Of a stretch of 64,000 nt of DNA, positions 23,179-35,049 are shown piece by piece. This stretch comes from Anadara kagoshimensis (Eukaryota; Mollusca; Bivalvia; Arcoida; Arcidae), in assembly GCA_021292105.1 (NCBI GenBank), contig CM037861.1, positions 49,847,920-49,911,919 of the forward strand. The letters are read 5' to 3'. The notes beneath the pieces were generated by a model. The model was not told the origin of the DNA and made no database searches. It was given only the letters and a program-made list of their open reading frames with translations. The first letter of the stretch is position 1, and each line of letters starts with the position of its first letter. Both the position numbers and the translations under genes were made by a program.

Positions 23179-24824
23179 TATACTAAAAAGGCAATATCAT
23201 AATATAAACATCTACATAAAACAGCAGACAGAAACAATAAAAATAATAAAAACATACAGTAAAATAAAGTGCAGTGAGACATAAAATAATGAAATAAAAA
23301 TGAGAGGAAAACTATATACACATTTAAAATTTAATTTAATCAACTAAATAAACATGAAAAGCAATCATGCAGCCAGACATATGTACATTTATTGAATATA
23401 AGAGTATAAAAGATGATCTTATTCAGCAATAAAATATACTAGAGGATGGGAGAATGCGTATCTGCATAAAGAGGCAATAATCTTCCAAAAAATAAAACGT
23501 GTTCTTTTACTAGCTGGATATGTTGTCCAATGCTCATTTAGTTAGCCTTGCAGACTTTAAAATTGAAATCAGGCTTATTGTTTTTATGAAAAGCAAACTT
23601 TAACATAACTTTTAAATTGTATTAAATTGACGCATTGTCATAACACTGTCATGTTTTGAATAGCCAACATCAACATAAATTTCTTTTTAAAAACAACATA
23701 ATTGTTTTATTGTGGAAAAGCATTGCATCATTTTCAACTAATTATTTTAACTAATTTTGGATATTTACAATCGCAATATCTTTGCTTCAATACAGTATTT
23801 AACATCGACTATACTTTGCAACTTCATAGAGACATTGCTTTACGCGCTGACGTAATGACGTCAGATGTCAAATGCTTTCGTTGACTGACAGGAGACAACC
23901 CATTTTTATGAGAAGGTGCAACAAAAACGCATTTCAAAACTGTTTTCAAATGAACATGGAAAATGTGGGACAGCAATAAAACGATTTTTTAATAAATATT
24001 GTAAATATAAGAAATAATATCATCAATCAGTCATTTATTAATAACCTGAATATATTTTTTACGATTACAATAATTTTAAACCATTCTGCTGCTATAATAT
24101 GCTTAAGAAACTACCAATTATTCAATCATATATTCTTAATACTCAACCCAGTGTCTGGTTTAATTTTTCATTTCTATTTAGATCAAAAAGCTTAATATCG
24201 TAATATTGGAAACAAAGAAAGAGAAACATTCTTTAAGGTTTAAACCACAGAGATATTTACATACGCCAAAAAATATTTACTACTTCAGACAGTTTAGTGT
24301 AAATCATCATATACTGTCAATTTGGATTATTTTGGTTAAATTGGATACCGTCTAATGATTCAAGGGTTGAATCTAACGAAGTTTAATTTGAACATATATT
24401 ATTAACAGAACGCGTGTCTCTTATCTTATTTATATTATTCAACCATGAACTAATAATGCGTTTTAGCTGACCTGTGTTGTAAGAATGATAGGGTAGCCAG
24501 TATCGTTAGAATGATATGTTGCCCAATGATAAATTCTAGTTTGATATAGGTCGTTGTTTAACTGAGCCAAAGTAAACACATGGACACACACAATATTAAG
24601 TACAATTTTAAAAAAATATGATGTTCATCTTTCGTCATTTGTACAAATGTAGTGTGATGAGTTCAGCTATATGTGAAGTCCAAGGATTTTTTTTACCTTT
24701 GCTGTTTGCTAACACCAATGAGATGGAATGGCATGGTTACCTTGATACGTGGATTTGTTTTTTAAGATGTTTCGTAGTACCTGTCACTTTCAATTTTAAT
24801 TAAGTTCTTTGCAAAACAGTGTTT
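23179..24824. other. Non-coding, nothing recognised
   Basis: AT-rich. 'gctgacgtaatgacgtcag' near 23847 contains a CRE-like TGACGTCA. No gene supported. Confidence 0.4.
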
Positions 24825-24905
24825 ACAATATATTTTGAAGTCTTGATCAGACCCTACTAGGGTTAGAATTCCGACCTCTGGCCAATGTACCGAGCAATAA
24901 ATTAG
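24825..24905 (-). repeat. Weak tRNA-like (SINE head) candidate
   Basis: On the minus strand 'ttgctcggtacattgg' resembles a pol III A box, and 25-30 bases on 'gtcggaattctaaccc' loosely resembles a B box, followed by a short hairpin ('accctagtagggt'). The B box deviates, and no cloverleaf can be drawn with confidence. Confidence 0.2.
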
Positions 24906-26319
24906 CAGTATGAGCAACTGCGATAAATACAAAGGTGGTAAATTTCTGATCGACAAGACGGTACAAAAACGTTTGATGTTTTGCCACATATTAGTGACAT
25001 TTCAATAGTTTCTCCTTCTTTCCACTGTTTCAAAATATTTAGGTGTATATTTGGCGATGTAGACCTGGCAAAAGTATTATTCAACAAGGTCGTTAGGTCG
25101 TTGAGAACATTGATTCAGTCAGGTACATTTCACTACATATACATCGATGGCAAAAGGAATAAATGTATAAATTTTTCTTGACTTATTTGACTAGTCTGAA
25201 AAAAGTTTACCGACATTTTTGGCATGACCAGCTTATTCCTGAAAAAGTATCATTGACTCGCTGAAGGAGTTTAACATTTAAATGCAGGTCTGATTTAAAT
25301 TCTGGGATAATGGTCAACTGCTGTACTAAAGTTTCGTCGATTTTATCTCAAAGGTATTCTGATCATTTTGTACTCGTAATTCTATGACAAAGTGAGTAAC
25401 ATGGACTTTATAAGTATAATACCAAAACAATTTTTTATTTTCGACAGAATGCCTAACGAATTTGAAACGTGTTTACAAAGATGTTAAACCAACGTTTCAA
25501 AGATCAATTATAAAAAAATAGATTAATTTGTAATTTAATGTTTAAGGTTCTATTGGTTTCATGCTATCATTCTTTAGATCTTGTAAACGTTTTAACCAAT
25601 ATCTTAGAAAAAAGGAGAAAACATGTAAAAAAGAAATACACCATAGATAAACATAAGAGCAGAGTAATCTGATCAGGCGCCATGAAGCAATCCAATCTAA
25701 CAAAATAAATCTGAATCATTTATCATGGCTACCGACATGTTATCAGTTTCAAAGTACATTCAAGTATATGTGAAAATCATTGAATAAAAGAATTGCTTTA
25801 AAATCTTTCTAGCCTTATTTTTAATGTCGGGGGTTTTAAAAGCAGTTAACAGCTCATTCCATTACATAATGTTACTTATCTGGTAATTTCAGTTTATTTT
25901 TTCAGATTCAAATACAGTCAAACATAAAAAACAAATGGCAGCAACTCTTTCTGATCTAAGAACAATGTTTAAGTTACATGTTTTCCTGATGAATTCTTTC
26001 TCTGCTGGCATGGTTATTTTAAAACAGGGTCCAGTCGTTTTCTAGATATAAGATATCTGAATTTAGCAAAACAAAATCCGTGAATATGAAAGCTAAATGA
26101 CAAGGAGTTAATCTTTAATATTTATATATGATAAAGTTCGTTTAAAAGAAAATCCTCGCATAAAACACAAATTGTGTTATTCATATTTATTATTTGATTT
26201 TAATCAAGTTTTCGCTGTTTAGTATTGAATATACTATGCTAATTTAAATATGGAATTCTTGAAAAACCACGGTATACTTCCCCGTACACAGTATTTCTTT
26301 AGCTAACTTCGAAAAACTA
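24906..26319. other. Non-coding, nothing recognised
   Basis: No supported gene or repeat. Short frames on both strands near 24900-25180 overlap each other and lack domain features. Confidence 0.4.
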
Positions 26320-26797
26320 CATTTTGGACCTTTTGATATTTTTTTCAACATCATTTTTGGTCCAAGCATCACTGATCAGGAATTATATTCCGAAACGGTG
26401 GATCTAGTGTGATAAAATTAAAACTAGTATAATATGTAATTCTAAGGTGACCACAGCTATAAGTTGCACTTTGTTTTACAAGATTATTGGAGTAAATATT
26501 TGTGTATTTATCCTTAAGAGTTTCTTAGCATAGATAGAAAATCTAGACATTCTTTCATAGAGTTTTAGGTTTTTACTGAAACATTTTCACTGATTTTCTC
26601 GCGATGTTAATTAATTGACCAATTGAAAAAATCTTCAATTGGGCACGTACAATTAGTAACCATCACCAAACATCTTGACGTTTAAAAATAAACAATAATG
26701 CTGACTATTATGTTTTGAATTTTTATGCTTAAAATACACTAATGCTTTACGAAATAAACTAATCAAAGAATCGATGACGGGTTCAAACAAGTTTAAA
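26320..26797 (+). repeat. Hammerhead-bearing repeat, tandem copy 1
   Basis: The lead-in 'cattttggaccttttgatat' and 'tttttggtccaagcatc' is followed by the hammerhead-like motif (26367-26413) and a tail of about 390 bases ending 'ggttcaaacaagtttaaa'. The part from 26367 on is repeated at 26799-27226 with a period of about 430 bases. Confidence 0.85.
26367..26413 (+). ncRNA. Hammerhead-ribozyme-like motif (best core)
   Basis: Order: ATCA (helix I strand), CTGATCA (core; consensus CTGATGA), GGAA-ttata-TTCC (perfect helix II), GAAA (exact core), 'cggtgg' (short helix III region), ATC (cleavage triplet; family usually GTC), then TGAT to close helix I. All elements are in the right order with two core deviations. 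Hammerheads are known in Penelope-like elements and retrozymes of animals; activity here is doubtful. Confidence 0.5.
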
Positions 26798-26798
26798 G

Positions 26799-27226
26799 CA
26801 TTACTGATCAGGAATTGTATTCCTAAAAGGTCTGTCTAGTGTGGTAAAATTAAAACTAGTATAATATGTAATTCCAATAAGGCCAAAGCTATTAGTTGCG
26901 CTAATACAAAAAAATGGACGAAAATTGTGTATTTATCCTTCTTACGAGTTTCTTAGCATAGATAGAAAATCTAGACATTCTTTCATAAAGTTTTAGGTTT
27001 TTTTACCGAAACATTTTCACTGTTTTTCTCGCGATGTTAATTAATTGACAAATGGAAAAATCTTCAATTGGGCACGTACAATTAGTAACCATCACCAAAC
27101 ATCTTGACGTTTAAAGGTAAACGATAATGCTGACTATTATGTTTTGAATTTTTATGCTTAAAATACACTAATGCTTTACGAAATAAACTAATCAAAAAAT
27201 CGATGACGGGTTCAAACAAGTTTAAA
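26799..27226 (+). repeat. Hammerhead-bearing repeat, tandem copy 2
   Basis: Direct duplicate of 26367-26797 with long near-identical stretches: 'tctcgcgatgttaattaatt', 'ttgggcacgtacaattagta' and 'caccaaacatcttgacg'. It retains the motif CTGATCA, GGAA-ttgta-TTCC, but GAAA has become TAAAA, while the cleavage-side triplet reads GTC. The high identity implies a recent duplication. Confidence 0.85.
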
Positions 27227-29857
27227 ATGTTTCTAAGAATAATTACATTTAATTACAACTCAAAATAGTGTATAATTATATTTTGATTTTTAGTCAATCC
27301 TGTATTGCTTTAGAAGTACAAATAATTAAAGTAATATGAGAATCAAAATCTCAACAATATTAAAACCATATTCATTATTACTAAATTACCGTTTTAAGAG
27401 ATTGTAACAACATTTTAACAATCCTTATAATTTCTTCTTGTGACATTTTTATTTTTAAAAAGTCTTTACGCTAGGAATAAATTTCAATTTCACTTCAAAC
27501 TCAAAATTTTCTATGTCTAACAACTCCATCTTTTTTACCTTGAAAGGAATGATTGGACACCTGGTCAAAGGCTCAAGGTTGACATGTGTTCAATTCAACT
27601 TACTTTGGTCAGGTAATTTGTGATGTAATCAACATAACCAGCTATCATTAATAGAAATCATTTCTATTAAGGGTAAAAAGGTGGAGTTGATGGACATAGA
27701 AATTTAGCGGTGTTAAGTAAAATTGAACAAAAATTACATAGTCTTTTTGAAATAGGATTTTGAGCAGACAAGGTCACTTCCTTAAAACATAAGACATCTA
27801 GAAATAAATGTCGCCTCGATAAATGGGTACGTTAATCTTGCGACAATTGCATAAAAAAGAAGTCGCAATGAGCTCAGAAAATTTTGCATGTATTAAAACC
27901 CTTTTAAAACGATATTCCAGTGATAGCTTTATTTCGAACATATTATTATTCGAAAGTCTATCATGCACTGACAATGACGTCACGAACAAATCATTTTACG
28001 GTACACAACATTTTGAGTAATTTTTCAAACAGCATCATTGGCTTTTAACGATTTTTACGCTTGGTAATAAATGCACACCTTGTGCGTAGCAAAATTTTAA
28101 TTTTACATCACACGAAACGTTTATTACAAACGCTAAACCTTGTTTTTGTTGCATTCACGTCCTTTTTAATACATAACAATGTGTCATTACATTTCCCGAA
28201 AAAATCATTACACTCCTAGGTGGGTATTACATTACTTGACATTTATTACATAACCCAGCGTATCAAACGTTGTTTATCCCTGTTCACTTTCTTTTCATTG
28301 AAAAACACCTAAAAGGTTAAATCTGAAGGGTAAATGCTTCAAAAGTACATTTTACACTAAATATCGGTACAAAAATGGATATTTATATAGATTTTTACTA
28401 TATCTTATTCCTTTTTATTTCCTCTTTACATACAAAATGAGAAGCAGCACACCATGGCCACAGGTTGAATTCTACATAAAATGATGTCCAATTAGCAATT
28501 ATTTCCGTCAGTGATATATTAGAAATGGAACGTTGTGACGAAATAAGGCATGGAATTAACACGATATGTGTATATTTCATCTATGTGTGATGATTTATAA
28601 TCCTCTTAAATGACGTAAGTTTTTGTGGTGCAGTAGGTACGTTTTAATTAAAATTCATGAGTTCTTTTATTACTTCCGTAATAGATGGATTGATACAAAC
28701 TAAATAACTCATAGGGATCACAAAAAGTGATTTTAGCCAGGTCTCTGAGCGACATTTAGATCAATAGGCAATATGTTATACCAGCATGAAGCTCGACATT
28801 ACAGAAGTGTCTGGTATCTCAAATTGTATTTTTATTTTCTACGTCAGAACGCAAAATGGATGTCAGGTAAACTACAATTGAAATCATCATCTAGAAACAC
28901 CTCATTTAGGTAAAACTTGTATCATTTAATGAAGCAGAATCAGGGTTTAAATAAATCATTATTATAATATATTATTTTCATTTTTCTTTTTTTTGTACAG
29001 CCATTTACAATTATGAGGCCATTTAAAGAAAAACAAAAACAAATCACGACCATATCTGTTGTTTGTCCTTATCTTTGCTTGTGTTTGAAAGTATTCTAAT
29101 AAAACTATTAAATTAATTTTAAACATGTTTCACTTTTTGTGAAATGGCGGCATCTAGTATTCAAATTATATATATATAGCAACATAAATATTTAATTTTA
29201 CTACTACACTCATACCAATGAAAAAAAATCGACAAATAAAAACAATAAACTAATATGCTTTAAATAATTTTCATTAGACTTGATAATATCAACAGGTTGA
29301 TATTTGTAATAATTAACGCTACATCCAACCAACAGCAATATGACACATGGCAAAGATATGCATTTTCCAAAACATTTTATTTCTGTTTTGTATAAAAAAT
29401 CCTTGTTCATGAAATACCAAATTAAATTTATATCAACATCAACCATTCACACAATGTCAATTCATCGAGTTCGTGCCTTACCAACGTCTTGTTGCAAAAA
29501 ACAAAAAAAAAGACCTTGAATTTCAAGAAATCTGCTGATACACGTTATTACTACATATACATTTATGTTTTCATTAATTGTTGATACAAGACGTCACGTC
29601 AGATTTATTGAATAAAACATCGATGTTGCGTGCGATTTAAATATATATAGTGATTCAAATGCAATATGAACATAATTTGTTGAGATGTCAGACACGTTCC
29701 ATTTCATCTTCTCCTTTTGGACTAATCGTTATTTGCAAACTGTGTTTTTAGGTTAAGTAGATGCAGATTCCAGTAAAATGAAATAAAACATGCAGTGATA
29801 CCCGTGTAGTTTTAAACACTATATTCCATTAGTTTAATTTGTTGATACCGTTTGTTC

Positions 29858-29864
<7 letters not shown>
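27227..29864. other. Non-coding, nothing recognised
   Basis: AT-rich. 28140-28280 has several spaced 'ttacat' and 'ttattacat' phrases of no known meaning. The frames at 27798-28020 overlap on opposite strands and are not supported. Confidence 0.4.

Positions 29865-29895
<31 letters not shown>
29865..29895. repeat. (TG)n microsatellite
   Basis: About 31 bases of TG dinucleotide, starting just after 'cacgtgta'. Confidence 0.95.
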
Positions 29896-29898
<3 letters not shown>

Positions 29899-31705
29899 GT
29901 AACAAATAATACATAATATACATTAGTTGTCGATTGTTTAGAACGAATACCCATTGGGGTCATGAAAATTCATAATATTTGTTGACATTAATTTCGTGGT
30001 ATACAAGAACCCATGAAAATTGTGAAACGAATCCCAAATGAAAATTTGTGATTTTACAGTCGATTAAATTATTATATGTTTTGGAATCAATATTAACACT
30101 AATCGACTGAACCTATCTGAGAGAATTGAATAAACAAAGTCAGTAGTAATTTATGTTGGTTGATGTAACAAAATATTCAAATTACATTATACCTACTTTT
30201 TATCTCGCCATGTCAAAGGAGTATCCGATAAAAAAATAAAAAGTACTACTACTAAAATGACTCTTATCACCATATGCAGTTCTTCTCATGAGGAATATTC
30301 CACAAATAATTTTACTAAAGTTAAGCAAAGAAAATACTTTGTATGAGGGAGTATACTTTAGTTTTTGAGGACTAATGTTACATTAGAAACAGCTTAATAT
30401 ACACTGTATAATTCTATCGTCTTTTTATTGAAAACACCATGACTCCCTATAACAGAATACGTTCCCACCTACAGGGCTTATTTTATTCAAGTTCTCAATG
30501 TGCAAGGAAATATACCCGACTGCGTCGTTAGGGTGTTCCTAGAAATATATAATGAATCGAAGAACGAACGAAGAGATCAACGCCAACAAGAAGGGAAAAA
30601 GTTTATTTTCTTCTCTGAAAGGTAAACATAAAGACATCCGTTCACATCCAAGAAATCAAAGAATGCAAAAATATTAACTGAACAAGAATCTGAACTGAAA
30701 AATACGTCGGACGACGATCACAACTTTCAAAACAAAAGGTTTAAATGATCCTTTGCTTGCTTTTCTCCAGTCTCCCCAAAATAAAATGCCTTCAAAGTTT
30801 TGTTAAATGGGGGTCTTCAAGTACCACTTGATAAATTTCTACAACATTGCATATATAAACCGTATTATTACCACATAATGTAGATCACATCGACCAAAAC
30901 AATTGCTGATTGTGGTATAATAACCTGAACTTAGCTGTTTATTGATTTTTTGAAATTTATAAAGTTAAATGTTGTCATAAGGTTGTTACGTGATAAAACA
31001 TTTGATGGCGGTTTTAAGGAGTCATTGGCCTATTTAGAACTGTAAAGAGTATTAGTTTGACTGCAATAACACTTGGAATTCAGATAAGCAGATTACAAAT
31101 TTCGAATAATTAAATGAACGATTGACGAAAATCTCTAAACTAATTTGTGTTTGTCAAGTTGTTAGTTCAAATATGAATACTTGATTATGCATTTCTAATT
31201 AAGTCGTTACAAGGGAACAAATTAACGCTAATTATTAACCTTAACTAACACAAAAACGTCAAAACATCGAACAATTATCCTTTGGAATTAATCAAAGCAT
31301 GAAGCCAAAATTCAAAGAAGTGGCCTTTTTCACTGCTTTTCTGATTCTAGCATTAAGGATTTTTTTGTCAACATGTCCGATTATATTGAAAGTGTTTGCT
31401 GTTAATAATTTAATAATTGCTTCTGCGAGTGAAAACAATCCTTGTGGATAAAAGTGCAAGAAGTTGATAACATAATATTTGTTCAAGGTAATGTTACCTC
31501 TTAACACTCATTTCTTTCTTGAACATTTTCATAACCATATTAAATTTTTCCATGATCAAATTTCTACATACTGTATCTGCATACTTACTCCTTACATTCT
31601 TACATTAGTTCCGGATCTGGAAATATGCGTATTGTCTCTATATTTTACCCGTTAGTATTTTGTTATTTAATTTTAACGCCCAGTCTTAACAAAGTCTTAA
31701 AGACC
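29896..31705. other. Non-coding, possible old repeat at 29980-30060
   Basis: 'taatttcgtggtatacaag' followed by 'aacccatgaaaattg' resembles a dispersed mollusc repeat, from memory. Otherwise nothing. The 71-codon minus-strand frame at 31292-31507 lacks recognisable features. Confidence 0.4.
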
Positions 31706-31754
31706 AAGGTAAGTACTATGTTGTTGGGCTATGTGTTTTGCATTAAGGGAAAAG

Positions 31755-31925
31755 GTTTACACACGTGGCGGATGTACTTCGCTAAACAGGAAGTGCACTC
31801 ACCCAGAACATCCGACTTTACCTCCCTGGTGGAAGATTACATGTTTAACTAACTTGTCAGTTTTAACGGTTTTATTTTCCTTTTGGATTGTGATTCGGAC
31901 ATAGATTAGTATGTTTGTTTTTTAT
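31755..31925 (+). mobile_element. Penelope-like 3' tail copy in U0
   Basis: 'acacacgtggcggatgtac', 'gctaaacaggaagtgc', 'cctccctggtggaag' and 'attgtgattcggacata'. The first hairpin's right arm is disrupted. Confidence 0.8.
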
Positions 31926-32639
31926 CTGTTCACAGTGCTAATGTTAGTTTTGGAATGTTACGACGTCGCATAATTAACATAGATCGATAACACATAAACT
32001 ATCAAAAGGTGAAGAACCAGGCAATACTGACTTGTTCATTTAAACTTATGTTATCAAATGTGTTTAAATTATTCCTACAGTATTCAGTCACACTTGTTGG
32101 AAGAAACAAATGCATATCACAACTTAGTGAAGATTTATACATTTATATATATTTTTTCGGTCAATAACATTATATAACAGATAAATATACATTATGATGA
32201 ATATATAAATACATAAGATAAACCTAACGATAATAAACTCAAATCTTACAAGCGTATCTTGTAGTTCAGAATGAATGTATAATTAAAACATCGTGATTAA
32301 TTGCACCAACAAAATGAAATGAAGTTATACAACTCACTGTCACTGATTATATAAGTTCAAACTTTAAACAACCATTACATAAACTATCATGAGGAAATAG
32401 TGTCAGTTTTTTAGAGATTAAAGATTAAGATTAAAACATTGTGATGGATTCCACCTACAAAATTAGGTTATACCAAACAACACTACTGGTTATATGAGTT
32501 CAAAATTTACACAACCAACATAAAAAATAACATATCGAAATAGCGACAATCCCATAGAGGTTCAAAACCAATTTATCTAACACTTTGATACTAACATTAA
32601 TTCATTAAGTCAAGCGTAGCTACCTATAAAGGAAGTTTG

Positions 32640-32775
32640 TACATTTTAGAGCACACAGTCTCACTCCCCTGGTCAAAGTTTAAGTGTTTAATCTAATTAG
32701 TCAGTTTCAAAGTTTTTACTTTGCTTCTAAATTATGATTCGCACATAGATAAGTATGTTTGTTTTCGATACATTC
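32640..32775 (+). mobile_element. Penelope-like 3' tail copy in U0, truncated
   Basis: Begins at 'tagagcacacagtctcact' and continues to 'agataagtatgtttgtttt'. It lacks the 'tagctagcta' segment. The corresponding position of U3 (48435-48520) also carries a tail, so this insertion predates the U0/U3 duplication. Confidence 0.75.
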
Positions 32776-33534
32776 ATTGCTAACCGTCAACATGGTTTCG
32801 TTTCAACTGTCCTATTTTGAATGCAATAAATCATAATTTGTTCAGAAAACATCAGTAGAATTATAAAGCTAAACATGTTAGTAGGATGTATTGCATTGAA
32901 GATGTGATGGTGGCTGAATAGATGTCCATTTCCAAATCGAACAAGCTATGCTAAATTTTTAAACCTTAGTAGAATTATTGATTTTTATCCTAAATCTCTC
33001 CACCTAAAGGTTACCGCAATACGGTTAGGACATTTTTTGTATTATCTGTTTAATGATATACAATACTGCTTACGGACGACATGATTGCAAATTTCACCAA
33101 ACTAGAATGCACAAATTTCATCATATCAAATTTCTAACATTACAATTTATATTATTTACGAGTTTTAATTAATGTATTCTGTTGTTAGATCTGGCATGCA
33201 ATATCGTTGAGGGAATCATTTACATACTATTATCATTTTGAAGTTATAGCTGCAATATGATTTGTACATATTCACCTATGTTTATGTAATATTTTACTTT
33301 TATTCAAAATAAAGTTACATAACCGATAATCTTTTATCTGCCTGTATATAATCGTTAAGTTGCACATACGACTTGTTTTAAACGTTTTTATGAACCATAA
33401 AAATTATTTGTTTCGATGATTTTACATAAAACACGACGCAAAGAAATATATTTATTATTGTACAAAAAGAATGAAAGCACACTGCAGACAAGCAACTGAC
33501 AAACTATATAAATGTAAGATCCTCTAACTTGATG

Positions 33535-33745
33535 TTTTTGTGTCTAGGACTGCCCTGGATATATTTGACACCCCATAGTTCAAGGTTCCTTTCATTCATT
33601 TTTATTACACACGTGTAGCTAGGTAAACAGTAAGTGCTTACCCTTCCGGAGCAACCGGTTTCACTTTCCTACCGGAAGTCAGTTTCAAAGTATTTACTTT
33701 GGTTCTGGATTGTGATTCGGACAAGGATTTATATGTTTTTGATTT
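33535..33745 (+). mobile_element. Penelope-like 3' tail copy in U0
   Basis: Starts upstream of the tail at 'ccctggatatatttgacac', then 'acacgtgtagctagg', the first hairpin as AGTGCT / AGCAAC, and the terminal 'ttatatgtttttgatt'. Confidence 0.8.
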
Positions 33746-34976
33746 AAAAACTTAAAAAAGAATTAAGTTTGTGATACTCCAAAGAAACATGGGAAATTGG
33801 AATTATTCGTCCAAGCACAAGAATACATTATAAACAATTTCATGATGATTGTTTTGAATAATTTGGATTTGATTAATAAAATAAATTAATGATAGACAGT
33901 CCCGTTATAATTATGACATAAAAAACCAAATAAGTAATAATTAGATGTTGATGAGCGTTTTATTCCGGACACTAAAATGTTCGAATTGTTCTTCCAATCA
34001 AAAGAAAACTAGTATATTTATAAACAAAAAATGCAGATGACGCATTAAGCGACTGCAACGGAGAATTTGAAATGTTGTTTTAAAGTTCACTGCTATATAT
34101 TCTTTTATTGAAAAGAAACGGATTCACGTTTTTGCAGAGTTTTCTGTATATTCACATTTTTATTTATTAAGGTTTCAGTTTAATTAAGACCATTGAATAA
34201 GGTACTTTGAAAATTTTAAAAAACAATGACATGTAAGACAATGGAGTCATTCTTTGACCAAAAAGCAATTCATCACTTCTATTTCTGCAATATATTCGGA
34301 ATTGAATGGCTGTAACAATGATTAGAATAGTCTTTTCAAAAAGCTAAAGGGAATTAAAGTCTGCACATCAAATTTAATTAAAATTGGACTACCCTACGCA
34401 ATATTGTGCTATAGACAAACACTAAACCGAACTTTAATTTCACTCAGATAACATCCGAGATGCATTAGTGCAGTCTTTGGATTAAGTCGCCATTCTGTGA
34501 TCATTGATTTAATTTTTTGCGAAATTGATTTTATTGTAATAGTTTCAAATATCCATTTACTTGTCTGAGACATCCTTTTTCTCTACATAATGTAATGAAA
34601 AAAACATCTTAGCAGACGATGAATCTTAAAATTTGAAGATAGGGTGCATTTGAAAAGAGTTTTAATTAAACTTTTATTGGTTTATTTTTTTCTATAAAAT
34701 TATTCTTGGGGATTTTGTCACGTAAACAAAATGTATATGTTTCAGTTAAAATTTTCTTCAACGCTAAATCATATATCTATGTGACTCAGCAAAAAGTCGC
34801 AGATTTTATCATTAAAATTGGTTTGAATTTATATCTAGTATGTCTGACATAACTAAAAAATGACCATGTTTTTTATATAAATAATCTTAGGAACAAACTG
34901 CCCATTTTATCACTCACTGTTGAATGTTGTGCACTCTCTGTTTAAAAATGAATATTTTACGAAACATGACGAATCA

Positions 34977-34979
<3 letters not shown>

Positions 34980-35032
<53 letters not shown>
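34980..35032. repeat. (TA)n microsatellite inside U0
   Basis: About 53 bases of TA. The matching place in U3 (about 50199-50214) has only about 16 bases of TA before 'cac', and U1 and U2 have just 'tcaatatacactcag', so the tract expanded in this copy. Confidence 0.95.
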
Positions 35033-35035
<3 letters not shown>

Positions 35036-35049
35036 TCAGATGGGTTTTT

